DNA of 64,000 nt from Sipunculus nudus (taxonomy: Eukaryota; Annelida; Sipuncula; Golfingiida; Sipunculidae), in assembly GCA_026874595.1 (NCBI GenBank), contig CM049309.1, positions 47,352,079 to 47,416,078 on the forward strand. The letters are read 5' to 3'. The notes under the pieces were generated by a model that had not been told where the DNA came from, did not search any database, and saw only the letters and a list, made by a program, of their open reading frames with translations. Shown here one piece after another: positions 36,410 through 47,800 of this stretch (its first letter is position 1; every line of letters begins with the position of its first letter). The translations under genes and the position numbers were made by a program.

Positions 36410-36960
36410 CGAGGAAGGAAATAGTTCAACATCATTGTAATCAAAACAAAGATGGACAGACAAGGAGAGAAATAACCCAAAAGCATTCAATCTATGTAAA
36501 AATGGACAAACGGGAGAGAAATACATGTAGTTCAACATCATCCAATAAAAAAAACTAAGATGGACGGACAAGGAGAGATAGTCCAATAGCATCAAATCCA
36601 GCTAAAATGACAAACAGAGAGAATAATATTTCAACATTATCCAATCTTAACTAAGATGGAGAGAGAGGGTGATAGATAGTTCAACAGCTTTCAGCCCCAG
36701 CTAACATTGACATACAGGGGAAAAAAAAGTCCAACATCATTCAGTCCAAACTTAGATAGACAGACCGGAAGAGAGATAGTAAACATATACAATCCAAACT
36801 GAGATAAACGGACATGTAGAGAGATAGTGGAACACTATACAGCTCAAGCTAAAATGGACAAACAGGAAGAGAAATAGTTTAACTTCATCCAATCCAAGTT
36901 AAGACGGACACAAAAAAAGGAGAGAGATTGTCCAACAGCATCCAATCAAAGCTATTCGTA
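36410..36960 (-). repeat. minisatellite arm, minus orientation
   Basis: About ten diverged units of roughly 57 bp containing 'caacatcatccaatccaa' and 'aagatggacagacagg'. These are the reverse complement of the units in 37110-39745. Confidence 0.88.
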
Positions 36961-37109
36961 AGAAGCACCATTGCACTAAATTATGTTAAATCGCATAATA
37001 CATACGAAAGTTATGGTCCACAAACGAAATGACAGATGGATAGTCCAATGTCCAAACAGTTTTCCATAATGTAGAAAGCGGGGGGGGGGGGGGGTCATTT
37101 TAGCCTAGA

Positions 37110-39745
37110 CTGGTTGATGTTCGATTATCTCTCTCTCACCCCGTATTTTCATGTTAGCTTGAACTGGATACTGTTGCACTATCTCTCTCCCTGTTTGTCC
37201 ATCTTAGTTTGGATTGGATGATTTTGAACTGTCTCCCGTTGTTCATCTTAGCTTAGATTGAACGTGGTCTATTTCCTCCTCGTTTCTCACTCTTAGCTTG
37301 GATTGAATGTTGTTGGACAATCTCTCTCCCTGTCTGTCCATCTTAATTTGGATTGGATGATGTTGAACTATTTCTCTTCCCTTGCGTCCTTATAAGCATA
37401 GATTTGCACTATTGGATTGTCTCTCTACCTGTCTGACCATCTGATCTTGGATTGAGTGCTGGTCTATTCCCTCCTCGTCTTTTAGTCTTAGCTTGGATTG
37501 GATGATGGTAAACTATCTCTCTCCCGGTCTGTCCATCTAAGTTTGGACAGGTCACTTTTGCGCTATTTCTCTCCCCGTCTGTCAAACTTTCCATGGCTTG
37601 GATGGTGTTGGACTATTCCTCCCCCTGGCTGCCTATCTTAGTTAAGATTGAATGATGTTGGACTATCTCTCTCACTGTATTGTAATCTTAGTTGAGACTG
37701 GATGATGTTAGACTGTTTCTCTTCCCGTTTGTCAACCTTAGCTCGGATTTGGTAGTACTCGACTATCTCTCTCCATGTGTGTCCCTCCTAATTTGGATTG
37801 AATGATGCTCACATCATCTCTCTCCCTGTCTGTCAATCTTAGTTTGGATCGGATGCTGTTGGACTTTCTATCTCCCGGTCTGTCCATCTAAGTATGGACT
37901 GAATGATGTTGGACTTTCTCTTTCCCTGTATGTCCATCTTATCTTGGGCTGGAAGCTGTTGGACTATCTCTCATCCTGACTGTCTATCTTATCTTGGATT
38001 GAGTGTTGGTGCAAAATCTCCTCTTTCTCAGTCTTACCTTGGATTGGATGTTGGTGGACTATCTTTCTCCCGGTCTGTCCATCATAGTTTGGACAGGTTA
38101 CTTTTGTTCGTTCTCCCTATCTGTCAGTCTTACCATGGTTTGGATGCTGTTGGACAATTTCTCCCCTGTCTGCTTATTTTAGTTTCGATTTGATGATGTT
38201 GGACTATCTCTCTCCCTGTCTGGCCATCTAAGTTTAGACTGGATAATGTTGGACTATCTCCCTCCCTGTCTGGTCATCTTAGTTTAGACTGGATTATATC
38301 GCACTGTTTCTATCCCAGTTTGTCCACCTTAGCTTGGACTAGATGCTGCTGGACTATCATTCTCCATTTGTGTCTATTCTAGCTTGGATTGAATGATGCT
38401 TACTATCTCTCTCCCTACCTGTCAATCTAAGTTTGGATTGAATGTTGTGGTTCTTTCTCTCTCCCGATCCATCCATCTAAGTTTTGACTGAATAACGTTG
38501 GACGATCTCTCTCTCCTTTGTCTGTCCATCTTAGTTTGGATAAGATGATGTTGAACTTTTTCTCTCCCCGTTTGTCCATTTTACTTGGGACTGGAAGCTG
38601 TTGCACTATTTCTCCCTGTCTGTCGATCTTCATATGGATTGGATAATGTTGAACTATTTCTCTAACCGTGTGTCCTTTTTAGCATGCAATGGGTGCTATT
38701 GGATTGTCTCTCTCTTTGTCTGTCCATCTAAGTTTGCATTGAGTGTTGGTCCAATATCTCCTCTTTTTCAGTCTTAGCTTGGATTGGATGTTCCTGGACT
38801 GTCTCTCTCCCGGATTGTCCAACCAAGTTGAAAGGTCACTTTTGCACTGTTTTTCTCCCTGTATGTCAGTCTAACCATGCATTGGATGCTGTAGGAATAT
38901 CTCTCCCCTTGTCTGCCTATCTTAGTTTGGTTTGGATGCTGTGGGACTATCCCTCTCCCTGTCTGCCTATCTTAATTAGATTGGATGATGTTGGATTTTC
39001 TCTCTCCCTGTGTGGCCTTCTTAGTTTAGATTGGATGATTTTGGACTGTTTCTATCCCATTTTTCCACCTTAGCTTGGATTGGGTGCTGCTAGACTATCT
39101 CTCCATGTGTGTCCATCCTAGCTAGGATTGAATGATACTTATCATCTCTCTCTCAGTCTGTCAATCTTAGTTTGGACTGGATGCTGTTGGACTTTCTTTC
39201 TCCCAGTCTGTCCATCTAAGTTTGGACTGAATGACGTTGCACTTTTTCTGTCCCTGTATGTCCATTTTAGTTTGGATTGGAAGATGTTGATCTATTTCTC
39301 TCCCCGTGTGTCCTTTTTTTAGCATGGAATTGGTGCTGTTGGATTGTCTCTCTTCCGGACTGTACATCCAATTTTGGATTGAATGCTGGTCTATTCCCTC
39401 CTCTTCTCTCAGTCTTAGCTTGGATCTGATGTTGCTGGACTATCTCTCTCCCTGTCTGTCGAGTTTAGGTTAGATTGGATGATGCTGAGCTATTTCTCTC
39501 CCTGTGTGTCCTTTTTAGCATGGACTTGGTGCTGTTGGATTGTCTCTCTTCCAGACTGTCCATCCTATCTTGGATTGAGTGTTGGTTAATTTCACTCCTT
39601 GTCTCTCAGTCTTAGCCTTGATCGGACGTTGCTGGACCATCTCTCTCCTGGTCTGTCCGGCTTATTTTAGATTGGATGATGCTGGACTTTCTCTTTCCCT
39701 GTATGTCCATCTCAACTTGAAATGGATGCTGTTGGACTAACGAAC
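37110..39745 (+). repeat. ~57-bp minisatellite, about 46 units
   Basis: Diverged units with consensus words GTCCATCTTAGTTTGGATTG, GATGATGTTGGACTAT and CTCTCTCCCTGTCT. The array spans 2.6 kb. Several open frames with serine/leucine-rich products arise only from translating the units. A G15 run at 37080-37094 separates it from the inverted arm. Host element and function are unknown. Confidence 0.92.
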
Positions 39746-40980
39746 CCCCTTTCTGTTTTTCTGACGGTGCGTCATGTAAATCCTATCTACATTTATGATA
39801 ACTGGCTTTTTAATATTACCTTACCATTTGCACAAAGTTCACCCTACAAAGTAGCTGTAATAGGAATCCTATTGCCTAATTGATCTTCAAACATGATCTA
39901 CTGATAATTTGTTTTTCAATGATTACTTATTTAAATATTTTCTCATTTCACTTTAATTTGGCTTTCTGCAAGCCTGGTTGTCTGTTAACGCAATTTGTAA
40001 TGTCTTTCCATAAGAGAATGCTTCCATCAAATTCATTACACCATTTTTTTCGATGATAACGTACCATTTTCTTCTAGAATTACCACTGTCAATCCATTTG
40101 GGTGCAGCAGGAATGAGATGGCATTTTGTCTGTCTGTTGGCCCCTCTGATAAAGTTCACATTTTAGACTGGCCAGTAGTCCATCATATATATTTGCTCGT
40201 CCATCTGACGGTCCATTTACTGTCTTCACTATCCATCGGATTCTGAATGATAAGTAAGCTTAATATTATCCTGTTTCATTCAAGATTGGTTATTCACAGG
40301 ATCACCTTGAAAGATAACCTTTTGACCTGTATGTCCATATGTCAAACGTCCGTCCGGCATTTTGCTGTCTATATATTTGTTTTTGGATGGTAGGTTTAAT
40401 ACCCGATTTTAACTTTGAGCAATAGATCACTTTTGAAGAGCCTTGATGTGATTGCCCTCTGCCTGTGCTCCAGCTCTGCTGACAGTTGGTCAACTTGGAT
40501 CCACTGTGTCTGTCACGGTCTTATAATCGAAATAAAATATACGCTGTCATGCTGATGACAAATTTTGCTTAAATTTTGTAACATTTGGTTTGAATATAGC
40601 ACAGTGATTGTTGCCTAAAGGTAGCGTCCCTGGCAAAATCCCCTTGAATATAAATCAGCTTTAAGTTTATTAAAAATAAATATTAGATCCACGCAGAATG
40701 TACCATTTCATACCCGATGTATTGTTTTTTCCTAGGGTATATGTATTTATGATAAATAATAAAAGGAACCGTTCGGCTGGTCCATCCGTCCTTTTTGTTT
40801 GATAAAACTGTATTTTTGCTGCGCCTTTACCCTAAATACATTATTATCATTCTCATAAGTAGAACCGGTCTTATCTTAAGATAAAAATAGAACTGTCAGG
40901 GGAAAAAGTACGTGAGACAATACCCGCACCCTGTAACAAAGAACACCTGCAAACATTTGTGACACCTGGCAGGGCAGGGG
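39746..40980. other. no gene recognised
   Basis: Sequence upstream of protease gene 2. No exon, repeat end or regulatory motif can be supported apart from the TATA box that follows it. Confidence 0.45.
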
Positions 40981-40983
40981 GTG

Positions 40984-40993
40984 TATATATAAA
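40984..40993 (+). promoter_or_regulatory. TATA box of trypsin-like gene 2
   Basis: TATATATAAA lies 50 bp before the ATG at 41044, comparable with paralogue 1. Confidence 0.75.
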
Positions 40994-41043
40994 CATGCTT
41001 CTAATAATAGTCTTCCCATTCAGCGACAAGGTATACGTTAACA

Positions 41044-41098
41044 ATGAAGTTCCTCCTGGTTCTGCCCGTGCTCCTGGCCACCGCATATGGCTGGCTGA
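41044..41098 (+). CDS. trypsin 2 exon 1: signal peptide
   Basis: ACAATGAAG start context, 55 bp, donor GTAAGT, phase 1. It encodes [18 protein letters not shown]. Confidence 0.93.
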
Positions 41099-44000
41099 GT
41101 AAGTTTTTTCCATACATTGACAAAATTCTCCATTGTAATAAAACTATTCGTGAAAGATAAATACAAATATAATGTTTATCACAGCGAGGCATCTTTACCT
41201 AATTCTATTTATAAGTGATGTAGTTTGCATCAGTTTTTATGGTTTTGATGCTAGGTTACAGAAAATTACTGAAGAAAACATTTTTCTCTAACTACATGAT
41301 ACATTAGAGAATTTTAGCTAGAACACTTGTACCTGTAGACAAAACATGATGAACGGTATGTAAGTCTTACCTAAAACAACCATACCTGTAAATTGGACGT
41401 AATGGCCTGTATAAGCGTGACAGCAGTAACATCCATACCTCCACACTAGACAGGACATGATGCACAGTAAGAGAGTCTCAATTAGAAATGCGGTACATGT
41501 AGAGAGGACATGATGGACGATATGAGAGTCTTAACTAGAACTCCCTTACCTGTAGACATGTAATGGTTGTAATGAGGGTCTTAGCTAGAAATCCCGAACT
41601 AGTAGACAGGATACGACGGTTGGTATGAGGGTCTTAGGTAGAAATCCTGAACCAATAGACAGGATATGATGGTTGGTATGAGTGTCTCAGCTAGAAAGCC
41701 AGTATTTGTACACAGGATATTATGTTTATCATGACTTTGCAACTTGTATGCTAAAAACGGAACCGGGTGTACCACAGGATTATCAGCATTGACCATGAAC
41801 TTCGCCATTTTGAACGGCTATTTCGTCATTTTCAAACAGAGTTAGTTTTAGCGTAAGGAAAACAATAACAAGCCGTGTAGGACAAAACAGACATTTTGCA
41901 CTACGCATTATTAGGCTGGTTTACAACTTCCATACCGTTAGGACAGCAAAACATGATGTCCCCATGGACCTTTCACCTGTCGTGAGTGCAGAACCCTAGG
42001 TTATATTCGTGTCGCGAGTGCAGTGGCCTCGATGGAGCCTCTTTATTAATGGATGGAATGACAGCCTTAGCTTAAACTCTGTAAACTATCGAACCTGTGT
42101 TTATTAATCAAATTATCCTCATTTCAAAATATTTAAGGCCATCCTGTATTCAGGTCCATTCAGTTTCCGGGTTCTGCCTTTCCTTAAAACATACAGAGAG
42201 AGTATACAACCCTCAATGTCAAAGACGCTTTATTGCTTTTAACATTCCTTTCATATGATAGCTCATGAAGTACTGGTCAATACTTTATTAAAATCTACCC
42301 TTAAGCCTCAAAGACTGCGTGAATACCAAATATATGAAAAATATGCAAATTTATGACGATTACTTTGGATGAATTACTTTACAGGTGATTGTGGTAGGAG
42401 CAAGTACCCGGATGCCGGCGAGTCCGGCTTTGGGACTCCTTACGTTGTGGGCGGAAGAGAGGCGAGACAGGGAGAGTACCCTTATCAGGTAGGTCGTTAA
42501 TCTTACGCTGTCTACCCCTAAGGTACAAATTGAACCGCTTGACATAAGAGTTCACCTCACAGATGGTTGGACAGAATTCTCCAGGTACGTTTTGGGCACA
42601 TGTTTCTTGTGTAGCATGAAGACACCATATAGCCCCTGCATATTACAATGAATAAAGATTCCTAGACCCCACTGGGACAAAATTACTGTCGAATAAGTAT
42701 AAAAGACAACATGGGCACCTACTGTAAATAAAATGAGATATTGCTTCCTCTCCACACGCCGATCCTTGGAATCTGCGATGTATGACGAAAAGGATGTTTA
42801 TGAAAATGAGGGTCTATCCTCGAAAGTGATTTGCATAGATTCCCCACCAAATTTGTATGTTATTCCCATTGGGTCGAATAAGTATAAAAGACAACATGGG
42901 CACCTACTGTAAATAAAATGAGATATTGCTTCCTCTCATCACGCCGATCCTTGGTATCTGCGATGTATGACGAAAAGGAGGGTCTATCCTCGAAAGTGAT
43001 TTGCATAGATTCCCCACCAAATTTGTATGTTATTCCCATTGGGTCTGTCTGACGATCCATAAATTAGATTCTCACGGTACCACGCTGTAGCGCTTGCACC
43101 CCCGAGACTGTGTCAAGCGGCACAAACTGTACCTATGTACCACATGCACTAAGTTCTAAATACCTTTCCAGACTCTCTTTGCGTACGTTTTAAATACGCT
43201 CTATACACAGCTCATTGCTGCATCGGGTATTTGTGTTACGCGCTGTTTGCATTTGGCTTGGTGTGCTGGGATCGGCCAAGGGAGGAAGATAGTGCCACAC
43301 GCTTTGCAAAGGAGCAACTGATCAGCTAATCCAGTGTGTTGACAGAGAAACATTTATACTTGTTTCTTAAATACACTGCCTAAGTAGCGGTAAGCAGGCC
43401 CGTAGCCGGAGGCCTTGTAAAAAATTCAAAAAGCAAATAGAGAGTTTATTTGATTTTGAGCCCATTTTGCGAAATCCGCCAGCCGTGCTTAGATCACACC
43501 GAACCGAGTTTATCAGGAGGCGACGCCGATATTTCATAAATTGAAAGTGATCCGAAGTGATCCGAGTGGTGCAGCTCAGTTTTGGCTTGAGAAAAAATGC
43601 ATACTGAAAGATAAATCTGTTACAATTAAAATGCCCGAAACATATATAGACTAGTACAAGGTTCGTATTGTTGAATTTGATGCTGACTGACAAAGTCGAA
43701 GCTCCTTGCTGAATGCTGTATCTTTGATACATGACAATTATAAATTGTTTTCATAAAGTGAAGACCTCCCTGCTTTGTCGTTCTATAAAGCTATTACAGT
43801 TGTGATATTTCAAGGGCTAAACTGAAGAACAACATTTTTAAGTTTGGGTTTCGTTAATTTTTGTTTCTTGTCGCTGAATGGTAACGGTGTGATTGTTCAA
43901 GTATGGAAGCGTTGGCTTATGAAACCTGCAGGATAAACTATACTCGATATTTAATCACAATGTGAGATGTAACACACTAGTGAAACGTACAATGGATGCA

Positions 44001-44627
44001 ACACGTCTCACGTAATGGTAAAATAAAACGGGTACTTTGTAACATTGTCGAATGAAAAGGCTTTCCGCTCGGTTAAAGCCAGCCGACATGTTGCAAGTCG
44101 TAACACACTAGTTAAATGTACAATGGATGCAACACGTCTCACGTAATGGTTAAAATAAAACAGGTACTTTGTAACATTGTCGAATGAAAAGACTTTCCGG
44201 TCGGTTAAAGCCAGCCGACATGTTGCGAGTCGTAACACACTAGTTAAATGTACAATGGATGCAACACGTCTCACGTAATGGTTTAAATAAAACAGGTACT
44301 TTGTAACATTGTCGAATGAAAAGACTTTCCGGTCGGTTAAAGCCAGCCGACATGTTGCGAGTCGTAACACACTAGTTAAATGTACAATGGATGCAACACG
44401 TCTCACGTAATGGTTTAAATAAAACAGGTACTTTGTAACATTGTCGAATGAAAAGACTTTCCGGTCGGTTAAAGCCAGCCGACATGTTGTGAGTCAACCC
44501 AAGAAACTTGACTAACTACTAAGGTCAGCCGTCAGCATTTGTGTGGCTAACACGGACCGGGCTCTTATTTGTTTGGCTACCAATTGCATTTTGCGAACGG
44601 TGCATCCGTCTTTATAGACGTCTATGA

Positions 44628-44673
<46 letters not shown>

Positions 44674-44738
44674 CAATTATGTATATATATACACATATAT
44701 ATATATATAGTTGAATATGTCACTCAGAGACGCTGAAA

Positions 44739-44809
<71 letters not shown>

Positions 44810-47800
44810 AACTCATCCCCCCTCCCCACCCTAGGAGAAAAATTGACGCCATTGCATATCTTTTTCAATTTTAGGTATCTCTTCGCAGAGTGGGATCTCA
44901 CTTCTGTGGGGGCGTTATCATTAACAACAACTGGGTCCTAAGTGCTGCTCACTGCACTACGGGAGAGTAAGTCCAGGTTTTATAACCGTTCCTGTGTGTT
45001 TAAAAATTGTGAAGGTAATCGTCTCAATGTTTTATGCTGAACTGTTAACCTTAGTACATCTGGAGAGTACCATTTCGGTTTTGGACTTCGTGACAGGACT
45101 ATTTCTTTTATGGTCTTCTTGGCAGGGCGGTAACACTTGTTTCCTGTCGTTTTTATTTTATATCCAGTGTCAGCCTGGCCCGGTGTCCACCGCACCTGCG
45201 GGTCCTTGGTGTGTGATCATGTTAATTCCTGTTGAACTAGAATTTAGGTGTCCATAACCCATGAATTAATCGGACAGGAAGTCATTCTTTATGTAATAAA
45301 TTCAAGATCGGGATCTGGTTTGGACCAATCAGGTATATATATACACCACAAATCTCAAGCCCTTTTAATTCAACAGATCAGCTGGAGATGTCACTGTAGC
45401 TGTCGGACAACACGTGCGCTCTGACGACAGTGAACCTTCTAAAGTCATCCACAGAGTAGATCGTATAATCGACCATGAGAACTATGACTCTGCCTCCATT
45501 TCCAACGACATTTCTCTTTTGAGAATGAGCGACGCCATTTCCATGAACGACGACGTACAGCCGGCCTGCAGACCCAATACTGAATCTTACGAAGGTCAAA
45601 CAGGCATTGTCAGCGGATGGGGCGCCATTTTCTCTGGTACGTACACGCTCATGGCATACTGAATTTTTCCATTACGCAATTTATAAGTTATGCTTGGGCA
45701 AAAAAAAATCTTTGAAGATTTTTTTACAAATTTTCAAACCTTTTTTTTTCTCTAGAATATTTATTTATCAGCCCCCAGTCCATAGGTACCTATATGTTCC
45801 CCGGTAAATGGTATATTTATGCCCCCGCCACAAAGTGGCTGGGGCATATAGTTTTACCCATGTCTGTCCTTCCGTCATTCCGAAATCAAACCGTTGTACG
45901 GACTTTTTTTCGCAATGCCTGCAGATATTGGCCTGATTTTTGTCGTGTGGGCAGATAATGACCAGTTACAGATCGAGTTCGCGTTTCGTCCCGGTTGACT
46001 TACTTTTGACAATTTTACGGCTCCTTAACTTAGAAAATTTCATGAAAATAGAAATTTTCATGACAAATACACATGTACGGACTTTTTTTTTACAATGCCT
46101 GCAGATATAGGCCTGATTTTTTATGTGTTGGCAGATAATGACCAGTTACAGATCGAGTTCGCGTTTCGTCCCGGTTGACTTACTTTTATCCGTTTTACGG
46201 CTCCTAAACTTAGAAAATTTCATGAAAAATAGAAATTTTCATGACAAATACACATGTAATGACTTTTTTTCGCAATGTCTGCAGATATTAGCCTGATTTT
46301 TGTCGTGAAGGCAGATAATGACCAGTTACATATCGAGTTCGCGTTTCGTCCCGGTTGACCTACTTTTAACCATTTTATGGCTCCTTAACTTAGAAAATTT
46401 CATGAAAAATAGAAATTTTCATGACAAATACACATGTACGGACTTTTTTCACAAAGCCTGCAGATATTGGTCTGATTTTTTATGTGTGGGCAGATATTGA
46501 CCAGTTACAGATCGAGTTTGCGTTTTATGCCAGTTGACCTACTTTTGACCCGTTTACGGCTCCTGCACATAGAAAATTTCATGAAAAATAGAAATTTTCA
46601 TGACAAATACACATGTACGGATTTTTTTTCGCAATGCCTGCAGATATTGGCCTGATTTTTGTCGTGTGGGCAGATAATGACCAGTTACAGATCGAGTTAG
46701 CGTTTCGTACCGGTTGACCTACTTTTGACCATTTTACGGCTCCTTAACTTAGAAAATTTCATGAAAAATAGAAATTTTCATGACAAATACACATGTACGG
46801 ACTTTTTTCGCAATGCCTGCAGATATTGGCCTGATTTTTGGTGTGTGGGCAGATATTTACCAGTTACAGATCGAGTTTGCGTTTCGTCCCAGTTGACCTA
46901 CTTTTGATCATTTTACGGCTCCTGAACATAGAAAATTTCATGAAAAATAGAAATTTTCATGACAAATACACATGTACAGACTTTTTTTTTTTTGCAATGC
47001 CTGCAGATGTTGGCCTGATTTTTGGTGCGTTGGCAGATAATGACTAGTTACAGATCGATATCACGTTTCGTCCCAGTTGATCACTTTTGACCGTTTGACG
47101 GTGCCCTAACATAGATAATTTCATAGAAAATATAAATTTTCATGACAAGTGCACATGTACGGACTTTTTTTTCGCAATGACTGCAGATACGGGCCTGATT
47201 TTTGGTGTGTGGGCAGATAATGACCATCTACAGATCAAGTTCTTGTTTTGTCCCAGTTGACCTACTTTTGACCATTCTACTGCTCCTGAACATAGAAAAT
47301 TTCATGAAAAATAGAAATTTTCATAACAAATGCATATGTACGGACTTTTTTCCGCAATGCCTGCAGATACCACCCTGATTTTTTATGTGTGGGCAGATAA
47401 TGACCAGTTACAGATCGAGTTCGCGTTTCGTCCTCGTTGACCTACTTTTGACCAGACGACAACTCCTGAACTTAAAAAATTTTACAAAATTTAACAAATG
47501 TTTCTAATTTGCCCCAGGCGGGGGCATTCGTGTCGTTCTGACACATCTAGTTTTTTATTTGGTATACCCGAAGAGTCATAGTATTGGTGAGGGGGAAACA
47601 ACGGACACCCTTGAGCACGCATTTTGTGTGTACTCACAGAGGAGTAAAACAATAAAAAGATTAATTTTAAACCCTTTTTCATAAAAATATCCAAAGTTTA
47701 ACTCCAAAGTGCGTTATGCATTGACAACGTACCTGTACATTTGAAAGATACGTAGAGATGAAAGCATTGCTTTAATGCACTGCTTAAGGAATTGTTGGAT

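Noticed and set aside
37409..39367. Several open frames with Leu/Ser/Pro- or Asp/Gly-rich repeats
   Set aside because: They are translations of the ~57-bp minisatellite, present on both strands.
44008..44406. 132-codon minus-strand open frame with three 44-residue repeats
   Set aside because: It exists because the tandem unit is 132 bp. It lies in a protease intron and has no known domain.
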